The position numbers and the translations under genes are program-made. A stretch of 53,695 nucleotides of DNA from an uncultured Rikenellaceae bacterium (GTDB taxonomy: Bacteria > Bacteroidota > Bacteroidia > Bacteroidales > Rikenellaceae), in NCBI GenBank assembly GCA_944326945.1, contig CALVFY010000018.1:1-53695 (forward strand), in the 5' to 3' direction. Numbering within the stretch: the first letter of the stretch is position 1; every line of letters begins with the position of its first letter. Shown one piece after another: positions 1 through 8,309 of the stretch. The notes under the pieces were generated by a model. That model ran no database searches and was not told the DNA's origin. It saw only the letters and a program-made list of their open reading frames with translations.

Positions 1-288
1 CTTTGTGCTAAAGTGTCCGGAAGTGGACACCATGACCGAATGGGAACCCCTCTCGTTAATATTTCGTTGTACATCGTAAATAGCTTTTATTTTTCACAAA
101 GTACATAAACGTCTATGCCATTTCCCAGCATAGGGGGTGAAAAAATCGCGGCTTCATTTGTTGCCCATGAAGTTCCATCAACAAAGACGCCATCAACAAA
201 ATTTCGTAGATACTACCACTAATATGCAACTATCCTGCACACATTGATATTATGTTTGCATCAAGTAAAATGGATAAAAATATCGTGC
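1..288. other. AT-rich non-coding flank with a short hairpin
   Basis: No convincing gene is seen here. Positions 13-18 and 25-30 form a perfect 6-bp inverted repeat (GTGTCC/GGACAC) with a 6-base spacer. Such repeats are common near insertion-sequence ends, but no transposase or second end lies in the window, so IS identity is only a guess. The stretch is visibly AT-richer than the chromosome to the right of the tRNA-Leu gene. Confidence 0.4.
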
Positions 289-1239
289 ATGCGGCTAAAG
301 GATTTACTGCGATCTTGTGATTTCGAGGATATCGTACCATACCTGCTGAAAATAGATTCAGCTTTGTTGATATCGAAGTTTAAAGTGGCATACGATCTTC
401 TTTGTCATATGGATTACCGGATAAATGAGGAGGTGATTTCGGTCGAATGGGATGACGAGCAACTCTACGAAACACACCCTATTCGTATCGGTAATTGCGA
501 GGGCGATTCGTGGGAGAATAATTTAGGTAAACGGATCGTTACAGCAGACTCCATAAAAATTTCCGGGGAAGAACTTGCCGCCCTTTGCCTGTGGAGCACG
601 ACCTTTTTCCCACGGGACAAAAAATGGGATGAAACGAAGCCCTTAAATCAATTTGAAAAAGCTGCGGAGAACTTGGTTAACAAACAATTTAACAATTATC
701 TCTACAAAAAGCGAATAAAAGCTGATAGACGGAAAGACGAAAATGGAATAGAGTCAGACAGCCTCGAGGAAATCATAGCGGTAAACAAAAGACAACGGAA
801 ACGCAATAGATTGAAACGAATGCGTGATCACAGGCAGGATCTGAGGATCGAACAACTGGATCGAATGGGGGAAATCGAGCGAATCATACAAACACTTCTC
901 TCTAATGCATCTAGGCTAACATACCAGGAGGTTTCGTATCTGTTTCACTCAGAGAAAGTCCGTGCCATCGTCTACCAATCCTGTTCCCAAAATACGGCAC
1001 AGCGTCTTTCCTATCTGGTGGAACTATTTTCCAGATACGACAGAGAATATTTTTCTCGCTTTACGAAACTGATCTTGAGCCTATCGACTTCAGCCTCTTA
1101 TCCATTGTCTGAAGAAGAAAAGAGTCGGTTAAAAGAGTTGGAAAGCTGTTTCTCTCCTTCGGCAGGATTTCTTTGGAACTATGTGTCTGACGAATCTGTC
1201 GGACAAGAGATAAAACTGTGGATAGTGGGTAGCTATTAG
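289..1239 (+). CDS. Hypothetical protein next to tRNA-Leu (possibly DUF6557-like)
   Basis: This is a soluble protein of about 316 residues with no signal peptide or membrane segment. The first ~60 residues (MRLKDLLRSCDFEDIVPYL onward) resemble small Bacteroidales proteins that I associate with DUF6557; this is recall, not a search result. A highly charged, Lys/Arg/Glu-rich region (about residues 135-200) looks helical and might bind nucleic acid, followed by a helical C-terminal part. I chose the ATG at 289 because the family-like sequence starts there; an upstream in-frame ATG at 244 would add 15 residues. It stands alone between the AT-rich left flank and the tRNA-Leu gene, which suggests accessory or mobile-element cargo. 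Function unknown. Confidence 0.6.
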   Translation: MRLKDLLRSCDFEDIVPYLLKIDSALLISKFKVAYDLLCHMDYRINEEVISVEWDDEQLYETHPIRIGNCEGDSWENNLGKRIVTADSIKISGEELAALCLWSTTFFPRDKKWDETKPLNQFEKAAENLVNKQFNNYLYKKRIKADRRKDENGIESDSLEEIIAVNKRQRKRNRLKRMRDHRQDLRIEQLDRMGEIERIIQTLLSNASRLTYQEVSYLFHSEKVRAIVYQSCSQNTAQRLSYLVELFSRYDREYFSRFTKLILSLSTSASYPLSEEEKSRLKELESCFSPSAGFLWNYVSDESVGQEIKLWIVGSY

Positions 1240-1279
1240 AGGAATGTTTACTCAAAAAAGATAGGGTATTGTTATTTAT

Positions 1280-1298
1280 GGCTACCCTTTGGCTACCC
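1280..1298. repeat. Tandem 8-bp direct repeat beside tRNA-Leu
   Basis: Two copies of GGCTACCC (1280-1287 and 1291-1298) are separated by TTT. They lie just beyond the terminator of tRNA-Leu, on the side away from the chromosome backbone. Direct repeats in this position can be recombinase arm or core sites of tRNA-targeting integrative elements, but no integrase gene is in the window. Confidence 0.5.
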
Positions 1299-1307
1299 GG
1301 CAAAACA

Positions 1308-1343
1308 AAAACGGCTGTAAATCAAATGACTTACAGCCGTTTT
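1308..1343 (-). terminator. Rho-independent terminator of tRNA-Leu
   Basis: A perfect 13-bp inverted repeat (1308-1320 and 1331-1343, 10-base loop) ends in A/T runs on both sides. It starts 4 bases beyond the tRNA 3' end, so it would stop the tRNA transcript. It may also stop transcripts coming from the orphan gene on the left. Confidence 0.85.
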
Positions 1344-1346
1344 AAG

Positions 1347-1428
1347 TACCCAGAGCCGGGATCGAACCGGCACGGATCGCTCCACTGGTGTTTGAGACCA
1401 GCGCGTCTACCAATTCCGCCATCTGGGC
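1347..1428 (-). tRNA. tRNA-Leu (anticodon CAA)
   Basis: On the minus strand the sequence folds as a class II tRNA. The 7-bp acceptor stem GCCCAGA pairs with TCTGGGT (first pair G-U) and is followed by discriminator A. The anticodon arm is CTGGT-CTCAAAC-ACCAG, giving anticodon CAA (reads UUG). There is a variable arm, and the T arm is GCCGG-TTCGATC-CCGGC. No CCA is encoded, and the length is 82 nt. The 3' end faces the AT-rich flank, as expected for a tRNA used as an integration target. Confidence 0.95.
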
Positions 1429-1474
1429 CTTTTTTTCTCGACAAGAGAAAATACCTTATCTCCTTTCGAGTGTG

Positions 1475-1508
1475 CAAATATAGTGATTAATTATCAACCT
1501 GCAAAAAA
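1475..1508 (-). promoter_or_regulatory. Promoter of tRNA-Leu
   Basis: On the minus strand a TTTTTTG element (1502-1508) lies 19 bases upstream of TATATTTG (1475-1482). This fits the Bacteroidota sigma-factor consensus TTG / TAnnTTTG. The tRNA starts about 46 bases downstream. Confidence 0.7.
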
Positions 1509-1519
1509 CAGTTCGAATT

Positions 1520-3400
1520 TTAATCACATTTCATCAGCTTTCGATAAATTCCCTCCGCATCGAACCCGCAAATTCGATGTAATTGAGCCGGTGTGCCGTG
1601 CGTAACAAACTCATCGGGGATACCCAGCATCTCCACATGACAACCGTATCCATTCTGTTCCATAAACTCCAGTACGGCACTTCCCACGCCTCCCTTTACG
1701 ACACCATCCTCGACCGTAATCACTCGCGAAAACTCCTTGCCTACCCGATGCAGCAACTCCTCGTCCAACGGTTTGACATAACGCAAATCAATATGGGCTG
1801 CCGAAGGCCCACCCTCAGCCGCAGCCCGCTCGATCGCTTCGGCTGCGAAACGTCCCACCGGTCCCAACGTCAACACGGCCACACCTTTACCTTCCCGTAA
1901 AAGACGTCCTTTACCAACAGGCAATTCCTGCAAAGAACAACGCCAATTTTCCGTGACTCCTCTGCCCCGCGGATACCGAATCACAAACGGACCCCGACCC
2001 AGCGATGCCGTATACATAAGATTTCTCAACTCCATTTCATCCATCGGAGCGGCGATCGTCAGATTCGGTATGGGACGGAAGAATGCGACATCGAAAGCTC
2101 CGTGATGAGTCGGACCGTCTTCGCCTACCAGACCGGCCCGGTCGAGACAGAAAACCACATTCAGATTCTGCAATGCCACGTCGTGAATCACATTGTCATA
2201 GGCCCTCTGCATGAACGACGAGTAGATGTTGCAGAAAGGTATCATTCCCTGTGCAGCCAGTCCGGCCGAAAAGGTCACCGCATGTCCTTCGGCAATCCCC
2301 ACATCGAAACAGCGTTCGGGCATATGTTCCATCATAATGCTCAACGAACATCCCGAAGGCATGGCCGGCGTAATCCCGACAATACGCTTGTCCGCACGGG
2401 CCAATTCGAGAATCGTCTCCCCGAACACATCCTGGAAACGGGGCGGTGCCGAGAGATCCGCCGGGGTAAGCAACTCGCCCGTTTCGGGATTGAAACGTCC
2501 CGGAGCATGCCACAGTGGCTGATTGTCTTCGGCCGGCTTGTAACCTTTACCCTTGACCGTCAACACATGCAACAATTTCGGTCCCGGTATCTCTTTCAGG
2601 TCACGCAACACTTTCACCAGCATTCCCACATCGTGCCCGTCTACCGGTCCGAAATAACGGAAATTGAGACTCTCGAACAGATTGCTCTGCTGGAGGACTC
2701 CCTGTTTGAGGGCATTGCCCGTTTTCTGGAGCAGGCGACGCAATCGGGGCACTCCGGAGAGCATATTCCAGATCTGAGTCTTTACTTTGTTATAATGCCG
2801 CGACGTGGAGATGTGAAGCAAATACTCCTTGAGGGCTCCCACATTGGGGTCGATCGACATATGGTTGTCATTAAGAATCACCAGCAAATCGGTATTCGAG
2901 GCTCCGGCATTATTCAGACCCTCAAAAGCCAATCCTCCGGTCAGTGCCCCGTCGCCGATGACTGCCACCACCTCCCGTTTCTCACCTTTCAAAGTGGCAG
3001 CCTTGGCCATACCCAGCGCCGCAGAGATGGAAACCGAAGCATGTCCTCCCCCAAAAGCATCATATGGACTCTCGCTCATCTTGGGGAATCCACTCAACCC
3101 CTCCAATTTACGATTCGTGTAGAAACGATCCCTCCGTCCGGTGATGATCTTGTGTGCATACGCCTGGTGCCCCACATCCCAAATCAACTGATCGTAGGGC
3201 GTATTCAACACATAGTGCAAAGCTGCGGTAAGTTCCACCACCCCCAGACTCGACCCCAGATGACCGGGATTGGCAGCCAACTGTTCGATAATGAAATGGC
3301 GCAACTCGTCGCAATAGCTCTTCAATTCCGACACCGAGAGCTTTTTCAGATCATCGGGCGAATCGACCCGGTTCAGATATATGTAGTTCGTCTCAGACAT
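1520..3400 (-). CDS. dxs: 1-deoxy-D-xylulose-5-phosphate synthase
   Basis: This thiamine-diphosphate enzyme condenses pyruvate and glyceraldehyde 3-phosphate to DXP, the entry step of the MEP isoprenoid pathway and a precursor for thiamine and pyridoxal. The 626-residue length is normal. Visible hallmarks are [13 protein letters not shown] near residue 45, DVGHQAY near 75, FGGGHASVS near 117, the ThDP motif GDGALTGG at about 149, and the pyrimidine-domain stretch around [16 protein letters not shown] chose the ATG at 3400 over an in-frame ATG at 3424 because a TATCTTTG promoter element sits at 3422-3429, which would place the upstream ATG ahead of the transcript start. It is transcribed alone and diverges from the ompA-like gene. 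Confidence 0.97.
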   Translation of the reverse strand: MSETNYIYLNRVDSPDDLKKLSVSELKSYCDELRHFIIEQLAANPGHLGSSLGVVELTAALHYVLNTPYDQLIWDVGHQAYAHKIITGRRDRFYTNRKLEGLSGFPKMSESPYDAFGGGHASVSISAALGMAKAATLKGEKREVVAVIGDGALTGGLAFEGLNNAGASNTDLLVILNDNHMSIDPNVGALKEYLLHISTSRHYNKVKTQIWNMLSGVPRLRRLLQKTGNALKQGVLQQSNLFESLNFRYFGPVDGHDVGMLVKVLRDLKEIPGPKLLHVLTVKGKGYKPAEDNQPLWHAPGRFNPETGELLTPADLSAPPRFQDVFGETILELARADKRIVGITPAMPSGCSLSIMMEHMPERCFDVGIAEGHAVTFSAGLAAQGMIPFCNIYSSFMQRAYDNVIHDVALQNLNVVFCLDRAGLVGEDGPTHHGAFDVAFFRPIPNLTIAAPMDEMELRNLMYTASLGRGPFVIRYPRGRGVTENWRCSLQELPVGKGRLLREGKGVAVLTLGPVGRFAAEAIERAAAEGGPSAAHIDLRYVKPLDEELLHRVGKEFSRVITVEDGVVKGGVGSAVLEFMEQNGYGCHVEMLGIPDEFVTHGTPAQLHRICGFDAEGIYRKLMKCD

Positions 3401-3421
3401 TACACCACGCGGATTGTTACG

Positions 3422-3429
3422 CAAAGATA
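3422..3429 (-). promoter_or_regulatory. -7 box of the dxs promoter
   Basis: TATCTTTG on the minus strand matches TAnnTTTG exactly. The predicted transcript would start near 3415, giving a short leader before the ATG at 3400. No clear -33 TTG is seen at the right distance. Confidence 0.6.
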
Positions 3430-3498
3430 TTCAATATATACATATTTTGAAAAAATTCGTATCTTCGTGCACATAAACGCTTAACAAAGCCTGAACCC

Positions 3499-4350
3499 AT
3501 GAAAAAAATCGTGATAATCTGTACAGTGGCACTTTTGGGTGCCTCTTGTGTCTCCAATAAAACGTTCAACTCGATGAAGGCACAAGCCTTGCGAGCCGAA
3601 GGAGAATTGGCCTCGGCCAATACCCGGATCGAGGAGCTGAGCGTCCGCAACCGGAAACTGACCCAAACGGTAGACGAACTCAAAAAGGATACCGCACGCA
3701 TGGCTGCCGACTATCTTTATCTGAATCAAAAGTACAAAAAACTGCTGGCCGACGGTTCAGCCGAGGCAGCACGCATGCTCCGCCAACTGGAGGAGAGTCA
3801 GAACGAACTGAACGAACGTTCACAACGGGTGGACGAACTGGAACAGATGCTCCGTGCCCGTGAAGAGTCGATCGCCGCCATCCGCCGCAAAGTGGCCGAC
3901 GCCCTGCTCGGTTTCGAAGGCAAGGGACTTTCGATCTCCACCCGCGACGGCAAGGTATATGTCTCGATGGAGGATAAACTGCTGTTCCGTTCGGGCAGTT
4001 TCGAAATCGACCCCAACGGAGCACGTGCCGTACGCGATTTGGCTACGGTACTGGCCCAGAACCCCGACATCAACGTCATGGTCGAGGGTCACACGGACGA
4101 TGTGCCCTATCGTCCGAACGGACAGCTGAAAGACAACCTCGACCTGAGTGCCAAACGTGCCACGACCATAGTGCGTCTGCTGCTGGAAAACAAAGAGATT
4201 GCTCCCGAGAGGATTATTGCTGCCGGTCGTGGCGAATCACTGCCGGTCGACCCGGACAAAACTCCGGAAGCACGGGCCAAGAACCGTCGTACGGAGATTA
4301 TCCTCACTCCGAAACTCGACGAACTGATGCAATTAATGGATAAAGAGTAA
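3499..4350 (+). CDS. OmpA-family lipoprotein with coiled-coil stalk
   Basis: A short signal peptide ends in the lipobox LLGASC, with the lipidated Cys at residue 17. Residues ~22-135 are a long heptad-like coiled coil rich in Glu, Leu, Arg and Ala. The C-terminal ~140 residues form an OmpA peptidoglycan-binding domain: the LLFRSGSFEIDPNGA start, VEGHTDDVP, the DLSAKRA helix and the KNRRTEIIL end are all present. It probably tethers the outer membrane to peptidoglycan, like Pal/OmpA. It is the first gene ahead of pyrH with a 5-bp gap, so it may be cotranscribed with pyrH-tlpA-frr. Confidence 0.9.
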   Translation: MKKIVIICTVALLGASCVSNKTFNSMKAQALRAEGELASANTRIEELSVRNRKLTQTVDELKKDTARMAADYLYLNQKYKKLLADGSAEAARMLRQLEESQNELNERSQRVDELEQMLRAREESIAAIRRKVADALLGFEGKGLSISTRDGKVYVSMEDKLLFRSGSFEIDPNGARAVRDLATVLAQNPDINVMVEGHTDDVPYRPNGQLKDNLDLSAKRATTIVRLLLENKEIAPERIIAAGRGESLPVDPDKTPEARAKNRRTEIILTPKLDELMQLMDKE

Positions 4351-4355
4351 CGACA

Positions 4356-5063
4356 ATGAAATACCAGAGAATTCTCCTGAAATTGAGCGGCGAATCGCTG
4401 ATGGGAGGACAAAAATACGGTCTCTCGACCGAAGTTCTCACCTCCTATGCCCGACAGATCCGGTCGGTAACCGAAAACGGAGTGCAATTGGCCATCGTGA
4501 TCGGAGGAGGCAATATTTTCCGGGGATTGAGCGGTGTGAGCCGCGGTTTCGACCGGGTGAAGGGTGACCAGATGGGTATGCTTGCCACCATCATCAATTC
4601 ACTGGCACTCCAGTCGGCTCTCGAAAGCGAAGGTGTCAAAACCCGCGTACTCACCTCGATCCGCATGGAACCGATCGGAGAATATTACTCGAAAGCCAAA
4701 GCCCTGGAGTATATGCGAGCCGGCGAAGTGGTCATCATCGGCGGAGGTACGTCCAATCCTTTCTTTTCGACCGACACGGCTTCGGCCCTGCGCGGCGTGG
4801 AAATAGAGGCCGACGTGATGCTGAAGGGAACCCGTGTAGATGGTGTCTATACGGCCGATCCGGAAAAAGATCCCACAGCAGTCCGTTTCGACGAAATCAC
4901 CTTCGACGAGGTATATGCCCGTGGACTGAAAGTAATGGACCTCACCGCATTCACGCTTTGCAAAGAGAATAGACTACCGATCATTGTATTCGATATGGAT
5001 ACCGAAGGCAATTTGGGCAAGGTCGTTGCAGGAGATAAGATCGGAACACTCGTACACAATTAA
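4356..5063 (+). CDS. pyrH: UMP kinase
   Basis: This enzyme phosphorylates UMP to UDP with ATP in pyrimidine nucleotide synthesis and is normally hexameric and cytosolic. The 235-residue length is typical. Visible motifs are the N-terminal LLKLSGESL nucleotide-binding strand, VIGGGNIFRG, the UMP-binding region around GDQMGMLATIINSLALQ, and GGGTSNPFFSTDTASALR. It lies 5 bp after the OmpA-like gene and 29 bp before a thioredoxin-like gene, in the widely conserved neighbourhood with frr. Confidence 0.97.
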   Translation: MKYQRILLKLSGESLMGGQKYGLSTEVLTSYARQIRSVTENGVQLAIVIGGGNIFRGLSGVSRGFDRVKGDQMGMLATIINSLALQSALESEGVKTRVLTSIRMEPIGEYYSKAKALEYMRAGEVVIIGGGTSNPFFSTDTASALRGVEIEADVMLKGTRVDGVYTADPEKDPTAVRFDEITFDEVYARGLKVMDLTAFTLCKENRLPIIVFDMDTEGNLGKVVAGDKIGTLVHN

Positions 5064-5092
5064 TCCGAGAATCCCCTCACAAAAAAAACGAT

Positions 5093-5629
5093 ATGAAAAA
5101 GCTATCCGTTTTACTGACAACACTGTTTACGATTTTCAGTATGGGTATCACATCCGCCCAGGAGCAGAGTACCCAAGAAGATAGAGATCTGATAGTGAAA
5201 GTGGGTCAAAAAGTACCAGACTTTACGGTCACGATGATCGACGGCAGTACAATCCGCATGTCAGATCTGAAAGGCAAAGTGGTGGTGGTCAATTTCTGGG
5301 CGACATGGTGTCCGCCCTGCCAGGCTGAGTTGGCTCGCGTACAAAAAGCCGTTATCGACCGCTTTCAGGGCGAGGACTTTCTCTTTTTGCCCATCTCCCG
5401 AGGAGAAACCGCTTCCACGGTCGAAGCCTTCCGCAAAAAGAAAGGTTACACGTTCCCGATGGGCCTCGATCCCGACCAAAAAATCTACTCGCGTTTCGCC
5501 ATGAAAGGTATTCCGAGAAATTTCCTCGTGGATCGCAACGGAATCATCGTCGAATGTGAACTCGGCTATTCAGCCACCTTGTTCGACCAATTCTGCAACC
5601 GTATCGAAAAACTGTTAAAAACCAAATAG
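5093..5629 (+). CDS. TlpA/ResA-like periplasmic thioredoxin-fold protein
   Basis: A signal peptide (about residues 1-22, ending TSAQ) is followed by a thioredoxin-fold domain. The active site is WCPPC at residues 72-76 (Cys73 and Cys76), preceded by VVVNFWAT. The cis-Pro loop IPRNFLVD is present. The family reduces or exchanges disulfides in the periplasm (cytochrome c maturation, stress). The position is unusual: it is inserted between pyrH and frr, with only 2 bp before frr, so its expression is probably tied to translation genes. Confidence 0.88.
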   Translation: MKKLSVLLTTLFTIFSMGITSAQEQSTQEDRDLIVKVGQKVPDFTVTMIDGSTIRMSDLKGKVVVVNFWATWCPPCQAELARVQKAVIDRFQGEDFLFLPISRGETASTVEAFRKKKGYTFPMGLDPDQKIYSRFAMKGIPRNFLVDRNGIIVECELGYSATLFDQFCNRIEKLLKTK

Positions 5630-5631
5630 AG

Positions 5632-6195
5632 ATGACTGACGAATACAAACTGATCCTCGACATTGCATCGGAAAAGATGCAAAAAGCCATCGAACACCTG
5701 ACCGAATCACTGTTGAGCGTACGTGCCGGCAAAGCCAGTCCCAACGTGCTGAACGGAGTGATGGTGGAATATTACGGCACCCCGACCGCTATACCACAGG
5801 TAGCCAGCGTGACCGTACCGGATGCGAAAACGGTCCTGATCCAGCCGTGGGAGAAGAAAATGATCCCTGCCATCGAAAAAGCTATTCTGGTAGCCAACCT
5901 GGGCCTGACACCCTCGAACAACGGCGAACAGATTCGTCTGACCATCCCTGCCTTGACCGAAGAACGCCGTAAACAACTGGTCAAACAGGTTCGTGCCGAT
6001 GCCGAGACAGCTCGTGTCAGCCTGCGCAATGCCCGTCGCGATGCTGTGGAAGGTTTCAAGAAGGCCCAAAAAGATGGCATGCCCGAAGATCTGGCCAAAG
6101 ACGGAGAGACCGAAGCCCAGAAACTGACCGACAAATTCTCCAAGAAACTCGAAGATCTGCTCAATGCCAAAGAGAAAGAGATTATGACCGTATAG
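5632..6195 (+). CDS. frr: Ribosome recycling factor
   Basis: With EF-G it splits post-termination ribosomes. The length (187 residues) and layout are standard: a three-helix bundle flanking a beta domain, with LTESLLSVRAGKASPNVLNGVMVEYYGTPT, the KTVLIQPWEK segment, LTPSNNGEQIRLTIPALTEERRKQLVKQ and RNARRDA. It is the last gene of the ompA-like/pyrH/tlpA/frr run and is followed by a strong terminator. Confidence 0.97.
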   Translation: MTDEYKLILDIASEKMQKAIEHLTESLLSVRAGKASPNVLNGVMVEYYGTPTAIPQVASVTVPDAKTVLIQPWEKKMIPAIEKAILVANLGLTPSNNGEQIRLTIPALTEERRKQLVKQVRADAETARVSLRNARRDAVEGFKKAQKDGMPEDLAKDGETEAQKLTDKFSKKLEDLLNAKEKEIMTV

Positions 6196-6217
6196 TCCGA
6201 AAAAATCGGAATCCAAC

Positions 6218-6252
6218 AAAAAGGTTGCCGGTTTTTTCCGGCAACCCTTTTT
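6218..6252 (+). terminator. Terminator after frr
   Basis: A 9-bp GC-rich stem GGTTGCCGG/CCGGCAACC (6223-6231 and 6238-6246) with a T6 loop is flanked by an A-run and a T-run. Confidence 0.9.
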
Positions 6253-6427
6253 ATATCCGGATATTATATCACTGAAATTCAAAAACATACAAATATCTAT
6301 TCCCCTCCATACACCCTTTTGCCTACTCCATTCACCCCAAAAACCCCATTCAAAATTTGGTAGATTCACAACTAACGGCTATATTTATCACACAAATATT
6401 ATAAATCACACTTAATCTGCCCGAACC

Positions 6428-7711
6428 ATGAACCGAAGAGAGATGTTGAAATACCTGGCGGCCCTCGGATTGACTCCATTGCTGTCGGGATGCGAAAAGG
6501 CAACCGCAGCTGTTGATCCGGGAGGAGACTCGAAACAGAAAGGATCCACAGACGAAATGTTGGCTGCACGAAAAAAAGCACGTCGTCACACCCGACGTAT
6601 CATCATGAACAATGACGGCAACGATGCCCGTTGGAACGAGAACAAACCGGTTACCCCAGAACTCTTTCTAAGTAAACGAACTCAGGGATTGGTCGACACG
6701 CAAGTAGACGCAATCTTCTATTGTACCGGTGTCACCAACGTCCATACACATAAAAGTTCCGTCAGCGAACGTCAAACCAACTCCGGGAAAGGCTACCTGG
6801 CCGACGAGCTGGCGAAATACGGGACCGACACTTTGGGAGTGATCACAGACTTCTGCCGTCAGCACGGCAAAGAGGTCTTTTGGTCATTACGCATGAACGA
6901 CACTCACGATTCGGGTCAAGAGTACGAATTCATCAGCGCCTTCAAACGGGAACACCCCGAACTGCTTGTCAGTAAAAAAGGGGCAAAAACACCGGTACTT
7001 TCGGGCCGTTGGTCGGCATTCGACTACGGACAGGAGCCCGTACGACGGCTGATTGTGGCCATGCTTAACGATGTGGTGACCCGTTACGACATAGACGGTG
7101 TCGAACTCGACTTTTTCCGTCACCCCCACTATTTCAAAGCCCAATTCTTAGGCGAACCGGTCACTCAAGCCGATTGCGACAAGATGACCGCCATGATCCG
7201 GGAGATCCGAGCATTGTGTGACAGAGAAGGAAAACGCCGGGGCCGTCCCGTACTGATTGCCATCCGGGTTCCTGATTCATTTGCCTTCGCCAAAGCAATC
7301 GGACTGGACTGGGAACAGTGGCTCAAAGAGGATCTGATCGACCTGGTAACCGCTGCCGACTATCTGAAATTCGAACCGTGGACCAATCTGGCCGCTATCG
7401 GACGGCAATACGATGTTCCCGTCTATGCCTGCATTGAACAGAGAAGACTGGTCGGCGGAGGACAACCGGAAACCGCATCCGAAGAAGAACTGTGGCGTTC
7501 AGAGGCATACAGAGCTTGGCAAGCCGGAGTAAACGGGATCTACACATTCAATCGTTTCGACCCCTACGACAAGATTTTCAGAGAATTAGGAGATCCGACA
7601 TTATTGGCTACCCTTCCCCATTCGGGTAAAGAATCCATGACAACCCGTTCGAGCAAAGGTATGTTGAGTGCCACTTACTGGCTTATCAATGGCAACGATT
7701 TTGTGAAATAA
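6428..7711 (+). CDS. TIM-barrel glycosidase-like lipoprotein (family-10-like)
   Basis: The N-terminus NRREMLKYLAALGLTPLLSGC joins a twin-arginine-like RR to a lipobox with Cys at about 22, so export and lipidation are likely. The body resembles uncharacterised GH10-like/GHL barrel proteins: RIIMNNDGND strand, the VFWSLRMND segment, and DGVELDFFRHPHYF, where the Glu/Asp could be catalytic, then a strand ending ADYLKFEPW. Substrate is unknown and no polysaccharide-utilisation partners (SusC/SusD) are near. It is a monocistronic gene after the frr terminator, with a 232-base upstream gap that shows no clear consensus promoter. The fold assignment is by resemblance; the enzyme activity is inference. 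Confidence 0.7.
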   Translation: MNRREMLKYLAALGLTPLLSGCEKATAAVDPGGDSKQKGSTDEMLAARKKARRHTRRIIMNNDGNDARWNENKPVTPELFLSKRTQGLVDTQVDAIFYCTGVTNVHTHKSSVSERQTNSGKGYLADELAKYGTDTLGVITDFCRQHGKEVFWSLRMNDTHDSGQEYEFISAFKREHPELLVSKKGAKTPVLSGRWSAFDYGQEPVRRLIVAMLNDVVTRYDIDGVELDFFRHPHYFKAQFLGEPVTQADCDKMTAMIREIRALCDREGKRRGRPVLIAIRVPDSFAFAKAIGLDWEQWLKEDLIDLVTAADYLKFEPWTNLAAIGRQYDVPVYACIEQRRLVGGGQPETASEEELWRSEAYRAWQAGVNGIYTFNRFDPYDKIFRELGDPTLLATLPHSGKESMTTRSSKGMLSATYWLINGNDFVK

Positions 7712-7763
7712 CATCAAGGATCTCTTCCCTATATTTCCATTTTGAATTAAAAGGCCGACCGAT

Positions 7764-8309
7764 TCACTTCGCGTCGGCTTTTTCTATCCGCGCACGATAA
7801 AGAATGTGTTCGGCAAGGGGACTTTCCCGAGAAAGCGCCGGATGCATGAACCGACCCACAGATTCCATACCGATCTTCTCCATCACTCGCTGAGAACGAA
7901 GATTCCTGACAGCAGTAAACGAATAAATCTCTTTGATTCCCAACAAACCAAAAGCATAGTCCAACACGGCAGAAGCGGCTTCCGGCGCAAATCCGTTTCC
8001 CCACGCACCATGGCACAATCGCCACCCGATCTCCACACAGGGAGTGAAATCGGCCTGGAACCGAGCCCAATGCAATCCGGTAAACCCGATAAAACATCCA
8101 TCACACTTTCGCTCTACGGCATACAATCCATACCCATACTGAGCAAATTCCTCCCGAATGCAATGGTAGAACGACAAGGTCTGTTCCGGAGTCAGGGTCC
8201 CGGGAAAACACTCCATCACAACAGGATCCGCATTCATGGCAGTAAACAGAGGCAGATCGGCATCCGACCAATCGCGCAATAAAAGACGCGGTGTTTCAAT
8301 ATAAATCAT
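7764..8309 (-). CDS. GNAT-family N-acetyltransferase (RimJ/RimL-like)
   Basis: The 181-residue protein starts with ETPRLLLRDWSDADL, typical of the RimJ/RimL branch. It has the acetyl-CoA region near EIGWRLCHGAWGNGFAPEAASAVLDYAF and the later NLRSQRVMEKIGMESVGRF helix-strand. These enzymes acetylate protein N-termini or small amines; the substrate here is unknown. Its start overlaps the stop of comF by 4 bp, so it is translationally coupled as the last gene of priA-comF-GNAT. Confidence 0.9.
   Translation of the reverse strand: MIYIETPRLLLRDWSDADLPLFTAMNADPVVMECFPGTLTPEQTLSFYHCIREEFAQYGYGLYAVERKCDGCFIGFTGLHWARFQADFTPCVEIGWRLCHGAWGNGFAPEAASAVLDYAFGLLGIKEIYSFTAVRNLRSQRVMEKIGMESVGRFMHPALSRESPLAEHILYRARIEKADAK

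Noticed and set aside
13..30. Hairpin at the window start as a defined insertion sequence end
   Set aside because: Only one possible end is present and no transposase is visible, so no IS family can be assigned.
1269..1490. Small open frame reading across tRNA-Leu (YPEPGSNRHG-type product)
   Set aside because: It is the familiar artefact of translating the complement of a tRNA gene; the tRNA fold explains the sequence.
2102..3484. 460-codon open frame opposite dxs
   Set aside because: It is antisense to a complete, clearly conserved dxs. The translation is rich in His, Arg and Gln with no domain pattern, as expected of a shadow frame.
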